Positions 1 to 8,398 are shown, numbered from the stretch's first letter. The stretch is 14,527 nt of DNA from Laetiporus sulphureus 93-53 (GCF_001632365.1 NW_024468578.1:129929-144455), one strand, 5' to 3'. Notes: a model not told the origin generated them from the sequence alone. Made by a program: numbers and translations.

Positions 1-29
1 ACAAGACCTATGAACCATAAATAGTAAGT

Positions 30-58
30 GTCACGTGCAACGTAAACTGTCACGTGAC
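30..58. promoter_or_regulatory. Paired CACGTG E-box motifs in LINE 5' leader
   Basis: GTCACGTG occurs at 30-37 and again at 49-56. The second copy extends to a perfect 10-bp palindrome, GTCACGTGAC (49-58). CACGTG is the core site of fungal bHLH factors of the Cbf1/Pho4 type. The motifs lie about 70-95 bp upstream of the ORF1 start, where an internal LINE promoter would be expected. Regulatory use is inferred. Confidence 0.35.
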
Positions 59-123
59 CATGAAGTGCTGAAACCGTAACAGCAAGCAGGGACAATGCAT
101 CTGCTGAGCCCACTGCCAAGAAG

Positions 124-1086
124 ATGGCCGTCAAGGCACCGTCTCTGCCGCCGCCACTGACCGACAAAACCTACCACACCTTGCTCACTCCGGAGCAGGT
201 AACCCACATTCGCGCAACTGCCCCTGCCATCTGGTATCAACGCATCACCCAGCGCATCCAGGAAGCAGAAGCCTGGTCAAAGGTAATTTTTCGTGGCATG
301 CGCCTTGCCCTGAACAAGGTGCTACTTACTTTCTCTCATGACTCTCTGGACACCCTTATTCAAGATGCTCTGCGGGCCATCCGCATCATATTCAATCTTG
401 AGCCCCATGCTGCCTCCCCTACCCCAACGGGCGCATGCACTGTCGCGCTGCCCCAGGGTTTTCATCCTGTCCTGCCTACCATTAAACTGTTCATTCTGGC
501 ATGCCCGAGGCGCCACCTCATGAGCGGGTCTCTGCTCACTGGAGAAGAAATCATGACTGAGCTTCATACCAACCCCATTTTCACGGACATCTATTTCAAT
601 GGCATACCTGCCTTCACCACCTTTGCGGGGTCAGAGGATACGCAGGAGCATGTGCCCCTTATTTTCTCCATCGAAAACCCCAAGCGGGACTTCTGTTCGC
701 ATTTCTTGATCAGCCGCGACAACCGTGGTGAGCCCTCTATGTCTGTCTGGTTCATAGGAGCTCGGCTCCTCGTGAAGCGCTCTAAGGACAAACCCGTTCT
801 GTGCCAATGCACACGCTGCTGGGCCCTGACTCACACTGAGTGCTTCTGCAAGCACAAACTGCCCCTCTGCTGTTTCTGCGGCAAAGACACCCACACTACT
901 GATCAGCACCACAACGCTTGCAGTGCCTGTGCTCTTGAGAACAATCCTGCGACCGTCCCGTGTCCGCCAACCCACTTCTTCTGCTGCATCTGCAGAATCC
1001 ATGGTGAGCATCATGCCGCCGACCCGTCTTGCACTGCCCGCACCCAGTATCGCATTCCTTCGCTGCCCACTGTCGCTGCTTCATGA
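124..1086 (+). CDS. LINE ORF1 protein (Gag-like, three zinc knuckles)
   Basis: This 320-residue open frame encodes the nucleic-acid-binding ORF1 protein of a LINE, expected to package element RNA into an RNP. The N-terminal ~230 residues have no motif I recognise. A Cys/His cluster follows: CTRCWALTHTECFC near residues 230-243 fits CX2CX4HX4C, a second degenerate knuckle is CCFCGKDTH, and a third is CCICRIHGEHH ending DPSC. This triple-knuckle end is typical of fungal Tad1-type ORF1. The ATG at 124 is chosen because the same frame has stops just upstream (TAG, TAA near 22-27). The TGA at 1084-1086 overlaps the ORF2 ATG at 1083. Unlike ORF2 it has no internal stop or frameshift. A 5' truncation of the ancestral N-terminus cannot be excluded. 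Confidence 0.8.
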   Translation: MAVKAPSLPPPLTDKTYHTLLTPEQVTHIRATAPAIWYQRITQRIQEAEAWSKVIFRGMRLALNKVLLTFSHDSLDTLIQDALRAIRIIFNLEPHAASPTPTGACTVALPQGFHPVLPTIKLFILACPRRHLMSGSLLTGEEIMTELHTNPIFTDIYFNGIPAFTTFAGSEDTQEHVPLIFSIENPKRDFCSHFLISRDNRGEPSMSVWFIGARLLVKRSKDKPVLCQCTRCWALTHTECFCKHKLPLCCFCGKDTHTTDQHHNACSACALENNPATVPCPPTHFFCCICRIHGEHHAADPSCTARTQYRIPSLPTVAAS

Positions 1087-1835
1087 TTCTTACAACTGCA
1101 CAACTGAATGTAGCCCGTTCAAATCTGCGGCTCCATGGCCTTCTGGCCAATTCTTCTTTTGATCTGTATTTCATCCAAGAACCTTGGTGGGGACACATCG
1201 GGTCTGACACCCCTCACGGGGCAGAATCCGGTGCCCCTGTATTCAGCACTGTCAATGCGGCTCCCTTTAATCTAATTACTTTCTATCTCCCTCATTCCAA
1301 CCCAACCCCCAGGCCATGCGTCAGCTGCCTAGTGAGGAAACACCTTTTTGACTCCTTCCACATCATGCTCCATTCTGATATCTCCTCTCACCCAGACGTC
1401 CTCGTTTTGTCTTTCGTATCTCGTTCATCACACGATGACCAATTCTTGGTCGTTAATGTCTATAACGACACGCCCACGACTGGCCAGTCCAGCCTCCGGC
1501 ACCTTCTTTCTTCTTCGTTTCTGCCCAAAATCCCACTCCTGCTATGCGGGGACTTTAACATGCACCATCCCCTCTGGGCATGAGAGCATCGCGCTTTCCG
1601 CACCACTACTAAAGGGGCGGATGACCTGGTCCAATGAACCGTCGACCGTCATCTAGAGCTTTTCACCGAGCCTCACCTCCCCACGCATATCATCGGAGGA
1701 AATCCCTCCACAGGCGCTATCATCGATCTGGTATGGGCCTCGAGCGGCCCCCGGTTCGCTCTTTCACAGTATGCTGTCGAGGATTCCCCTTGGACCTCAG
1801 ACCATTCCCTCATTACCTATACAATCTGCACTGAG
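1083..1835 (+). pseudogene. ORF2 domain: endonuclease/exonuclease/phosphatase (EEP)
   Basis: This is the APE-type endonuclease that nicks target DNA to prime reverse transcription. Visible family motifs, in order, are LNVARSN at the N-terminus, FIQEPWW (metal-binding Glu), LLLCGDFNMHHPLW (catalytic Asp/Asn) near 1540-1577, IIDLVWASS near 1725-1745, and SDHSLITY with the catalytic His near 1797-1820. The conserved catalytic residues are all still present. Translation is interrupted by TGA at 1581, just after GDFNMHHPLWA, and by TGA at 1635. The frame is not shifted across these stops, so the domain is recognisable end to end. Confidence 0.82.
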
Positions 1836-2579
1836 GCCGCTCCCATGGAAGTTGACCTTGGTTTCTGCGTGGACCCCTCCCTACAGAGTGAGTGGCTTGA
1901 TGCCCTCACCATAGCTCTTTTAACCAACCCTCCCCCCCCTAGCTACTTCTCCACCTCTGACCTCGATCAGGGTGCTGCGGCGCTTTTGTGTGCCATCAAT
2001 GCAGCCAATATCACCACCTTCCCACCATGCACCCACACCCACCAGCCATCACAACTGTGGTGGAATGACGGCTGCGACTTCATCAGATGGCGAGTCCAGG
2101 ACGCCATCAGCACCGTGGAGCATCGACGTGCAAAGCGAGACCTTCAACAAGTCATCCACACAGCACGTAAGGAGTGGGCCATTGTGGCAGCCTCCCAGCT
2201 GCAACACACTAACCCCTGATGCCTTTTCTCATGGACCAAGGGGCAACGCACCCTGGCGCCGTCCATCATTCATGCTCGCAATGAGTCGTTCAGCCTGCCT
2301 GACGACATCGGGCAAGTGCTCACTGAGCATTATTTTCCTCCTTCTCCATCTCTTCCTTCTTTAAACCCTGTCATTTCCCCTCCGTACCCACTGCCGTGGA
2401 CACTCCACCCCCTTCTCGAGAGTGAGGTGTCTGCAGCACTGTCTTCTACTTCCCTCTTGTCAGCTCTGGGCCCCTCTGGAACTTCCTGGAGGCTCGTCTG
2501 ATGGCTCTAGCAGTCCACAGCACATCACGCTCTTTATGATTTTCTAGCCGCATCCCTTTCATCCCTTTCACTGGGCCAC

Positions 2580-3332
2580 CTTCCTTCTTCACTAAAAGTT
2601 GCTGTGCTCATTTTCATTTCCAAACTGGGGAAGCCAGACTACACGACGCCTAGTGCGTATCGACCCATAGCCCTGCTGAAAACCCTGAGTAAGCTCCTGG
2701 AAAAAGTGGTGGCCGCACGCCTCAATTGGCAGATCGGTGCCCTTGACCTCATTCCGGGCACTCAGTTTGGGGGCTGATCCCAGCACTCCATCGTCGATGC
2801 GGACATGCACCTAACCCATATCGTTTGCACTGCTTGGGTGATCAGTTTTTCTGCCTCTCTCCTCTGCATGGACATCGAGGGATACTATAATAACATCTGT
2901 CACGATGTCCTGCACTCTATTCTTCTGTCCCTCGGCTTCCCCGCCAATGAAGTCCGCTGGGTCTCATCTTTCCTTGCTGACCGCTCCGTCTCACCCAAAC
3001 TACAAGGGGAGCTTGGCTCTTCCTACCTCATAGCCACTCTCGGCATCTCTCAGGGCTCACCCCTGTCACCTGTACTATCCACCATTTACTCTTCTCCCCT
3101 CTATCATGCGCTCGACCCCTTTCTCCACCTGCAGCAAACTGTTGCAGGATACGTAGACGATTTCACCCTCCTTATCATCTCCCCCTCGCTACAACAAAAT
3201 GTCACACTCTTACAGGACACCCTCCCCACCATCGCTCACTCCCTGGGCATGCTCGGCCTTACTGTCGGCATGCCCAAAACTGAGCTCATTCATTTTTGTC
3301 CGTCGGCCGCTGGCCTTTCCTCTAACCCTTAA
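2580..3332 (+). pseudogene. ORF2 domain: LINE reverse transcriptase
   Basis: This is the RT catalytic core. In order: SKLGKPDYTTPSAYRPIALL (RT block 1-2), LIPGTQFGG followed by a TGA at 2775, CMDIEGYYNNICHDVL with the first catalytic Asp (codon 2871), LGISQGSPLSPVLS, and AGYVDDF with the YVDD active site (Asp codons 3156 and 3159). All three catalytic aspartates are intact. The stop after QFGG falls where fungal LINE RTs usually carry Arg, consistent with a CGA to TGA change. The thumb region continues in another frame after 3338. The domain is identified with high certainty but is not functional in this copy. Confidence 0.87.
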
Positions 3333-3337
3333 CTTTT

Positions 3338-4076
3338 CAGTGGAACGGTCACCAAGAGGGTCTAGAGCTGAAGCCCTACCTCTGGTGGCTCGGCCTCTAG
3401 CTTGACCATACCCTATCATTTGAGCATCACATCCAGGTCATGGCAGTGCACGCGCAGTCCTGAGTCATCGCACTGCACCAACTTGCGAATACCCAGCGTG
3501 GGATCTCTATCACCCAAGCCCGCCTCCTCTACCTCTCTACCGTATTACCCATGCTCACATTTGGCAGCCCTGTCTGGTACAATTCCTGCACACCGTGAGC
3601 CCTGTTCTATCCGCTTGAATGCGTCCAAACCATGGCGCTGCGGTGGTTCCTCGGCGCATAAAAATCCACTCCACAAGTTGCCCTCAACCTCATTGTCAGT
3701 GTGCTCCCAATGAAACAGCAGCTGCAACGCCTGTCAAACCTCACAGCTGTGTGACTACTCACCCTTTCTCGGCATCACCCCATCACCACCTGCATGAGTG
3801 ATCAGGCCCACCTCTACTCGCCCCAGTTCACCCTCCTAAACCCCTCTATACACCATTGCTGGGTGGAGCACACCCCAGTCACTACCCTGGAAGAGGAACT
3901 GCCACACGAATTCATGCGCACTGACCCGTTCCTCCAACCACCATGGGAGGTGCTGCACCCATGGGGAATGTGAGTCATCACGCTTATTCTTGCTCCCACC
4001 AAGGAAGCATCCACTCATCATGTAGACTCTGTTCTTAATCCACTTCTGTCCACTCATTTTTCAGACCCCACAGCCC
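3338..4076 (+). pseudogene. ORF2 RT thumb and connection region, frameshifted
   Basis: After the shift near 3330-3338 the polyprotein continues with phrases typical of the LINE RT thumb and linker: LDHTLSFEHHIQVMAV, THE RGISITQARLLYL region (RGISITQARLLYL), SPVWYNS, and CVQTMALRWFLGA. In-frame stops are TAG 3398, TGA 3461, 3596, 3752 and 3971, and TAA 3659. This is the most damaged part of ORF2. It connects without a gap to the RNase H domain in the same frame. No catalytic residues are expected here. The identification relies on order and on the family phrases. Confidence 0.7.
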
Positions 4077-4548
4077 TCTGGGTGTTCATCGACGGCTCCC
4101 AAGCCTCTCACCCACTACCAGCCCCCCATCATTGTGCAGCAGGAGCAGGTGTGTGCATCTACCATCACTCAGCCCTTACGTTTCAATGCACATGGGGAAT
4201 GAGGCATCGAGCTGAGGTCTTCGACGTGGAGCTCTTCATCATCATGACTGTGTCTTCCTATTTTCGTGGCTTTCTCAATGCCTATCCCAACATTTCCACC
4301 ATTTACATCTGCGTGGACAACCGCGCCGCCCTGTCTCTCCTTTTTTTTTGAGCCCCCACCCGGGGCAGCCTTTCTCCCTCACTTTCTGAAACCACCTCAC
4401 GTCGCTCATTGGCAATTTCCCTAATTTAACAATCATGCTGGTTTGGGTGCCTGGTCACCGTGGGGTACTGGGCAATGAAGTGGCCGACTGCCTCGCCAAG
4501 GCAGCTGTGTCCCAACCTGAAAGCATCTGCCCCACAATTGCGTGGGTG
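4077..4548 (+). pseudogene. ORF2 domain: RNase H
   Basis: This is an RNase H1-like domain downstream of the RT, found in several LINE clades including fungal Tad-type elements. It should remove element RNA from the cDNA hybrid. WVFIDGSQ carries the first catalytic Asp (codon 4091), the helix with DVELF gives the Glu, CVDNRAAL gives the next Asp (codon 4316), and WVPGHRGVLGNEVAD carries the last Asp (codon 4486). The frame breaks at a T9 run (4341-4349), a typical slippage site, and a TGA lies at 4387. All catalytic acids are preserved despite the broken frame. Confidence 0.82.
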
Positions 4549-5004
4549 CAGTGGTGGGTGCACGAGCGAGTGACCTCCTCTTGGCAGGTGGAATATGCAG
4601 CTACTGATCGTCTCACTGCCCTGCGTGAAGCCTGGCCCTGGGCCCCCTCCACCACCCTTCATTCTGTTTTCTGCTCCGGCGACTATTCTTGAAACACCGA
4701 GGGTTGATTTGTCCAGGCCGTCATCAGTCATGGCCACATCGGCACTTTCTTTAACTCACGCTACCACCGTCATTTTCGCGGGTGCATTTGCAACTCTGTG
4801 CTCCTTAACTCACGCACCCATACACTGCTTAGCTGCCCGCTGCACGATGATGCCCGGCACATCCTATTTGGCATTGCCAATCCCACCTGCACCCACCTCC
4901 GCCGCCTATGGAAACACCCAGAGGGCTTGGACCGTCTCGTGTTTTTTATTGCAACCACCCCTGCTTTCACTTCTGTGAGTCTTGCGCCTTTTGACCCAGG
5001 CTAA
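4549..5004 (+). pseudogene. ORF2 C-terminal Cys/His tail
   Basis: The frame of the RNase H end continues through TGA at 4690 and 4705 to the TAA at 5002. Near the end, RGCICNSV and LLSCPLHDDARHILF form a C-x-C ... C-x2-H ... H pattern, then NPTCTHLRRLWKHPEG. A Cys/His cluster at the ORF2 C-terminus is usual in fungal and many other LINEs and is thought to bind element RNA or target DNA. The two TGA codons lie in positions with no other damage, so the tail was lost by nonsense mutation only. Confidence 0.65.
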
Positions 5005-5154
5005 TCACCCCACCTGCAGCTCTGCTGCCCTTCCATTTGTCCCTTCGTTATGCCCACCCTGAGTTGCGCTGCACTGTAGCATACGCCCGTGCCTGTACAT
5101 CCTCCCTTTACACGCCGCACATAGCACGGGATAGAAATAAATGCTAAAAAAAAA
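5005..5154 (+). other. LINE 3' UTR with poly(A) run
   Basis: This is about 140 bp of non-coding sequence after the ORF2 stop. It ends with AAATAAATG at 5135-5143 (polyadenylation-signal-like) just before an A9 run at 5146-5154. This is the expected 3' end of a LINE copy. The stretch from CACTGTAG (5072) to the A-run resembles the tail at 5317-5414. Confidence 0.7.
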
Positions 5155-5157
5155 CAA

Positions 5158-5315
5158 ATGTTCCTTCAACACAGGCATCAGATGTGCAATGGTGGACAGC
5201 GAGAGTGAGACGGTGGTGCCTGAGAAGAAACCATACAGGACTGCGAAGACCACGACATCCACGATGTCGCGCACCACGATCCAGCACAGCGCAAGCATGC
5301 CAGGAATCCCCCTTT
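5158..5315 (-). pseudogene. Fragment resembling a fungal MFS transporter
   Basis: Read on the minus strand from an ATG at 5298, this short piece encodes a hydrophobic segment including LALCWIVVRD, VVVFAVLYGFFSG and VSLSLSTIAHL. The phrase FAVLYGFFSG followed by VSL is what I recognise from a transmembrane segment of fungal MFS monocarboxylate-permease-like proteins, which move small carboxylates across the plasma membrane. Only about 46 residues are visible. An in-frame TAA lies six codons before the ATG, and at about 5157 the sequence meets the LINE poly(A). I infer a relic of a host gene into which the LINE inserted. The homology rests on memory of one motif and could be coincidental hydrophobicity. 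Confidence 0.38.
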
Positions 5316-5316
5316 A

Positions 5317-5420
5317 CACTGTAGAACATACAAGCTCTGACGACCTCCCATGTAATCTGCCTTGCAAACTGCGCATGGCGCGATATATAAATGAATGTAT
5401 ATATTAAAAAAAAAGAAAAA
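5317..5420 (+). mobile_element. 5'-truncated 3' tail of a related LINE
   Basis: The segment shares, in order and with similar spacing, CACTGTAG, CATAC, CCTCCC, a GCRCATRGCRCG block and an ATAAATGAATG-like block with the end of the first LINE (5072-5154). It also ends in an A9 run (5406-5414), followed by G and A5. Overall length from CACTGTAG to the A-run is 89 bp here and 74 bp in the first tail. I read it as a severely 5'-truncated copy of a related LINE family member. Confidence 0.45.
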
Positions 5421-5467
5421 GCACCTCAGAGATGAATGCATGGCGTGATGGTGGTCAGCGTGCCGAC

Positions 5468-5727
5468 TGTTGAAATATCAAGCCTAGCTAAGATAAGTAT
5501 TAACTTATATTTCTACTTATCAGTTAGTATTTTCTTTTACGTAGTTATCAGGCATTAGCGTCCGTAAGACTTTTCACCTGCTTCACTCGTTCTGCGGGCT
5601 TCAGTCCTTCTATCATCAAGAAACTGAAGCCCTGTGAGTACTGATACTGTCCCGCATGAAAGTAGCTTATGTACTGATGTACCATAGTTGACTCTAGGTA
5701 CATACTAATATAGTTCTTCTATCATCA
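5468..5727 (+). repeat. Probable copia 5' LTR
   Basis: The LTR starts TGTTGAAATATCA at 5468. A plausible end is TATCATCA at 5727, where TCATCA matches the inverse of TGTTGA at 5 of 6 positions, giving 260 bp, a usual copia LTR size. The 3' LTR lies outside the window, so the end cannot be confirmed. I see no clear initiator-Met tRNA primer-binding site after 5727. Confidence 0.5.
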
Positions 5728-5742
5728 AGGAACTGAGGCCCT
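5608..5742 (+). repeat. 26-bp direct repeat in copia LTR/leader
   Basis: The block TTCTATCATCAAGAAACTGA plus AGCCCT (5608-5633) recurs at 5717-5742 with two A to G differences (24/26 match). Copy spacing is 109 bp. The second copy straddles the proposed LTR end, so the repeat may mark the true LTR/leader boundary or an internal duplication. Confidence 0.75.
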
Positions 5743-5795
5743 TTAACTCTAGCATGTGTCCTCCCGTCCACTCCTTTTCCATCCGTTTACAGATT

Positions 5796-6537
5796 ATGAG
5801 CCCCACCGACCACTACGAGATGTCACTCAGCAATCACGAATCGTCAGTCAGGATCCCCCACCTTGCAGAAGATGGATCGAACTGGGTGCTCTATAAGGAG
5901 CAACTCAGGTCTGCCGTGATGGTGAAGAAGCTGACGCGATATCTCGATGGCTGCGACAAGGAGCCTACTGCACCCATGGCTCCAGGAGTGAATTTTGATG
6001 CAGATGAGGCATATGCAGATGCGTACGACACATGGGCAGCCAGACATGAGGTGATCAAAATGCTTCTGTACCAGACGCTACCGAAAATGCTCAAACTCCG
6101 GATTATCCCTGAGAAGAAGGCATCTGGAGCTTGGAAGATAGTCATCGCTGAGTATGACAATCGCGATGACTTCGTCCAGGCTGAACTGCTCTGATGCATG
6201 CATGCTCTCCACTGCATCGAGGAGAAGGATCCTTGGCTGATCCTAAACAAGCTCCAGAAGCTCCAAAACTGAGTTCACGACAGCTGGTGGTGTTCTTAAT
6301 GACAAGCAATACCACGTGCTCATCATCAGCTGCCTCTCGGAGTCCTATTGCCCTGTCATACACACCATCCTCTTTGCTACTCACCTGGATTCCATCCAGG
6401 CTACTGGCACCACCATGACTCCCACTTCCACCATCACATCTGATGAACTCTTACACCAGATGTACCCAGTCGCACATGACGAGTTTGCTCTGGATGAGTC
6501 GCAGAGCACTGCGGAAGACTCCATTGATACGCACTGA
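5796..6537 (+). pseudogene. Copia gag, N-terminal part
   Basis: This is the capsid part of the copia polyprotein. From the ATG at 5796 it reads with IPHLAEDGSNWVLYKEQL near residue 15 and later EYDNRDDFVQAELL, the typical opening of fungal copia Gag (UBN2/DUF4219-like fold, known from the family). A TGA at 6192 interrupts it. Homology continues in the same frame through IEEKDPWLILNKLQKLQN, then an extra T near 6270 shifts the frame, which goes on with VLNDKQYHVLIISCLSES and PTSTITSDELLHQMYP to a TGA at 6535. An ATG also exists at 5754 in the same frame, but the Gag-like sequence starts at 5796. Confidence 0.72.
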
Positions 6538-7836
6538 GATATTCTGTGATCAGAAAAATGCCAGAAACTGTGTTCGACTATCGCACAATCGGATAGCAAG
6601 TCGCTGCAATCTGGAAAGACAAACACTGAGCCAGAACAGTCCAAATTGAGCAAAGAAGACCTTACTGACAGCCTGGGAACTTGGCACCATATGAAGGGGT
6701 CAGAAGGTGAACATAAGGCATGGAAATAATGAGCGAGCCATGAGGAAGCATAGCCAATTACAAGGGGCAGCGTGAAAGCGGAATACGACCGGGTAGCAGA
6801 CCAACGGACCCTGGCAGGGCAGGACTTCCAGTTCACCGAATGTATAATATGGAGAGGGGGCAGGGACGAGCTCTGCAACAGGTTTCAATGGATCGAAAAC
6901 ATGTTTCAGTGACTCAGCTGGCTCATGTCCGATTCACTATATAATCTACACTATACATAGGAATAATAGGAGAGTTTTCGATGGAGTTTCCCACGCAGCT
7001 GCACTTAGTTCTCATCTTGTCTATGCTAGGGCGTCGTGCCCGACTATGTCTACGTCTATTGTGATCACGTCCTACATCTCTGGGACTCTCAACAGCGAGA
7101 GAGGCAGCACTCTCAGCAGTGGTCTCTAGCTCGACTTGAGTTTCAGTCAGATAAGTCACGTTATCGCATTTTTGTATCTCACGCCATCGCATTTTGCTCG
7201 CATGTCACCAGTCACGAGTCTCAAACCAAGATTCTGTCCCCATCAGATCCTGTAGCCTCGCTAGCACCCAGAAGTTCATTGTCGGTGCTCATTCCAGTTC
7301 GCTAGCGCTCAGGACTTTGTCGTCAGCGCTCGTTCCAGTTCGCTAGCACTCAGGGCTTCATCGTCGGTGCTTGACCCCATTCGGAAGCAGTTAGGGGTTC
7401 GTCGTTGGTGCTTGACCCTGTTTGGAAGCAGTTAGGGGTTCGTCATCGGTGCTTGACTAGCATTTTCCAGATATAGAAGATCCTCATGCCCCAGCCCAGA
7501 CCTTCAGTCACTACAGTTCACGAGTACGGGAGTCACCAATCACGTTCTTCACCTACACATCACCGCATTCTGGCATTCGACTGTTTCCCAGTCAGAGGCA
7601 TCCATACAATTAAGTCCGACACTCACCGATCCAGAACTGTTGATAATCTGACTCCATTTCAAGCATCGCAGCTGAACGACTCATGGTCGCCCATCGCTGC
7701 ATTATCATCTGAAGTTTCCTGCAACCGTAGCTCAAAGGGACTGCAGATAGACAGAGCCCCAGTTTGCCTTCCACCAGTAGGGGTTTGGTTAGGAGTGCTG
7801 CTCACGGCCAGGACACGGTTGAGCATATCACCACAC
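6538..7836. other. 1.3 kb unexplained stretch between gag core and zinc knuckle
   Basis: In intact copia elements the gag core and zinc knuckle are separated by a short linker, so about 1.3 kb is far too long. No frame keeps a long coding signal. A plus-strand stretch near 6755-6910 (AEYDRVADQRTLAGQ, then ECIIWRGGRDELCNRF) has protein-like character but I do not recognise it. The region includes the 41-bp minisatellite (7260-7464). It may be a degraded insertion, but I could not find matching termini or a target duplication. Confidence 0.5.
7260..7464 (+). repeat. Minisatellite, five units of 41 bp
   Basis: Five successive units begin at 7260, 7301, 7342, 7383 and 7424. Units 1-3 start GCTAGC and contain a TTCRTCGTCGGTGCT-like core. 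Units 4-5 start GGAAGCAGTTAGGGGTTCGT. All share the ...GTTGGTGCTTGACC... type segment. Units diverge in two groups, so the array is old and grew stepwise. Confidence 0.85.
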
Positions 7837-8044
7837 TCATGACAAGGACAGGTGGCAAGGATGTGAGGAAGACATGCAACAATTGCAGTAAGCCTGGCCA
7901 TCTGACTGCTGGGCAAAAGGTGGTGGAAAAGAGGGCTAAGGGCCACAGAGCAAGAACTGGGGAAGGAAGCATGACAAGGGCTCAGGGGGAGCCAGAGCGA
8001 ATGCAGCAGCAACAGGGAATGATGAAGCATTCGCATTCACCATT
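7837..8044 (+). pseudogene. Copia gag zinc knuckle and linker
   Basis: The sequence KTCNNCSKPGHLTA (Cys codon 7875) is the first three-quarters of a CX2CX4HX4C knuckle, which binds element RNA. The final Cys is lost in this frame: a 1-bp shift after GHLTA moves the expected DCWAKGGGKE text into another frame. The protease-side frame is regained before EAFAFTIV at about 8024-8046. The knuckle is cut off from the gag core by the unexplained 1.3 kb stretch. Confidence 0.68.
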
Positions 8045-8398
8045 GTGACCAATTTTTTGAAGGTCGAGGGAGCAAAGCTCCCGAAGCTCATCAGAATTCT
8101 CGATTCTGGTGCAAGCTGACACTTTGATCTGGTACGCTCAAATTTCACCACCTTCCGGGACACCGAGCGCAAGCTGATCACTTCAGCCGATGGACGTGTT
8201 TTTTATGCCATGGGCGAAGGCAAGGTTTGCGTCGATACAGTACACAAGGAAAGAAACGTGAAGTTTACACTACGCAACATTCTCTACACACCATCTATGC
8301 CCTTCGCTCTTATCTCCATCAGCTGCACTATGAAGGCTGGCTATGCCGTCTGTTTCGAGTGTGATGGGTGCCATGTCATCTCCCTTTGAGGCACCACC
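8045..8398 (+). pseudogene. Copia aspartic protease
   Basis: The retropepsin matures the polyprotein. RILDSGAS (Asp codon 8102) is the catalytic D-S-G motif and is immediately followed by a TGA at 8117. The frame continues with HFDLVRSNFTTF, LITSADGRVFYAMGEG, LRNILYTPSMPFALIS and VCFECDGCHVISL, matching copia protease order, to a TGA at 8387. The active-site triplet is intact. The two TGAs are the only lesions, with no frameshift into the integrase. Confidence 0.75.

Larger units (their letters stand above)
1083..5004 (+). pseudogene. LINE ORF2 polyprotein (EEP-RT-RNase H), multiply disrupted
   Basis: ORF2 would supply the target-nicking endonuclease, reverse transcriptase and RNase H for target-primed reverse transcription. 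The chosen ATG (1083) overlaps the ORF1 stop as ATGA and gives an N-terminus containing AQLNVARSN and FIQEPWW. Homology runs in one frame to 3332, shifts frame just before 3338, and shifts again at the T9 run 4341-4349; it ends at the TAA 5002-5004. In-frame stops are TGA at 1581, 1635, 2217, 2499, 2775, 3461, 3596, 3752, 3971, 4387, 4690 and 4705, TAG at 2508 and 3398, and TAA at 3659. About 1300 codons is a normal length for this family, so decay is by point changes rather than large deletion. Confidence 0.88.
1..5154 (+). mobile_element. Degraded non-LTR retrotransposon (LINE, fungal Tad1-like)
   Basis: The element has a two-ORF LINE layout: ORF1 with zinc knuckles, then ORF2 with apurinic endonuclease, reverse transcriptase, RNase H and a Cys/His tail, ending in a short 3' UTR and an A9 run at 5146-5154. 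There are no LTRs. The 5' boundary is not visible and may lie before the window. ORF2 is inactivated by many stops and two frameshifts, so this copy cannot make its own RT. The Tad1-like assignment rests on domain order, the ORF1 knuckle pattern and the LNVARSN start of ORF2. It is recognition from memory, not a phylogeny. Confidence 0.88.

Noticed and set aside
631..1014. 127-residue open frame on the minus strand opposite ORF1
   Set aside because: It is fully antisense to the zinc-knuckle region of ORF1, which has clear motifs; no domain is seen in the antisense product.
5005..5298. Intact minus-strand 97-residue membrane protein gene
   Set aside because: Only the first ~46 codons look transporter-like; the rest reads through the LINE poly(A) and 3' UTR, so it is a fragment at most.
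6381..6878. 165-residue open frame on the minus strand
   Set aside because: It lies opposite the copia gag end, shows no recognisable motif and has low-complexity Ser/Cys-rich composition. It looks like a chance open frame.
7260..7464. CRISPR array
   Set aside because: Units are contiguous 41-bp tandem repeats with no unique spacers, in a eukaryotic retroelement setting.
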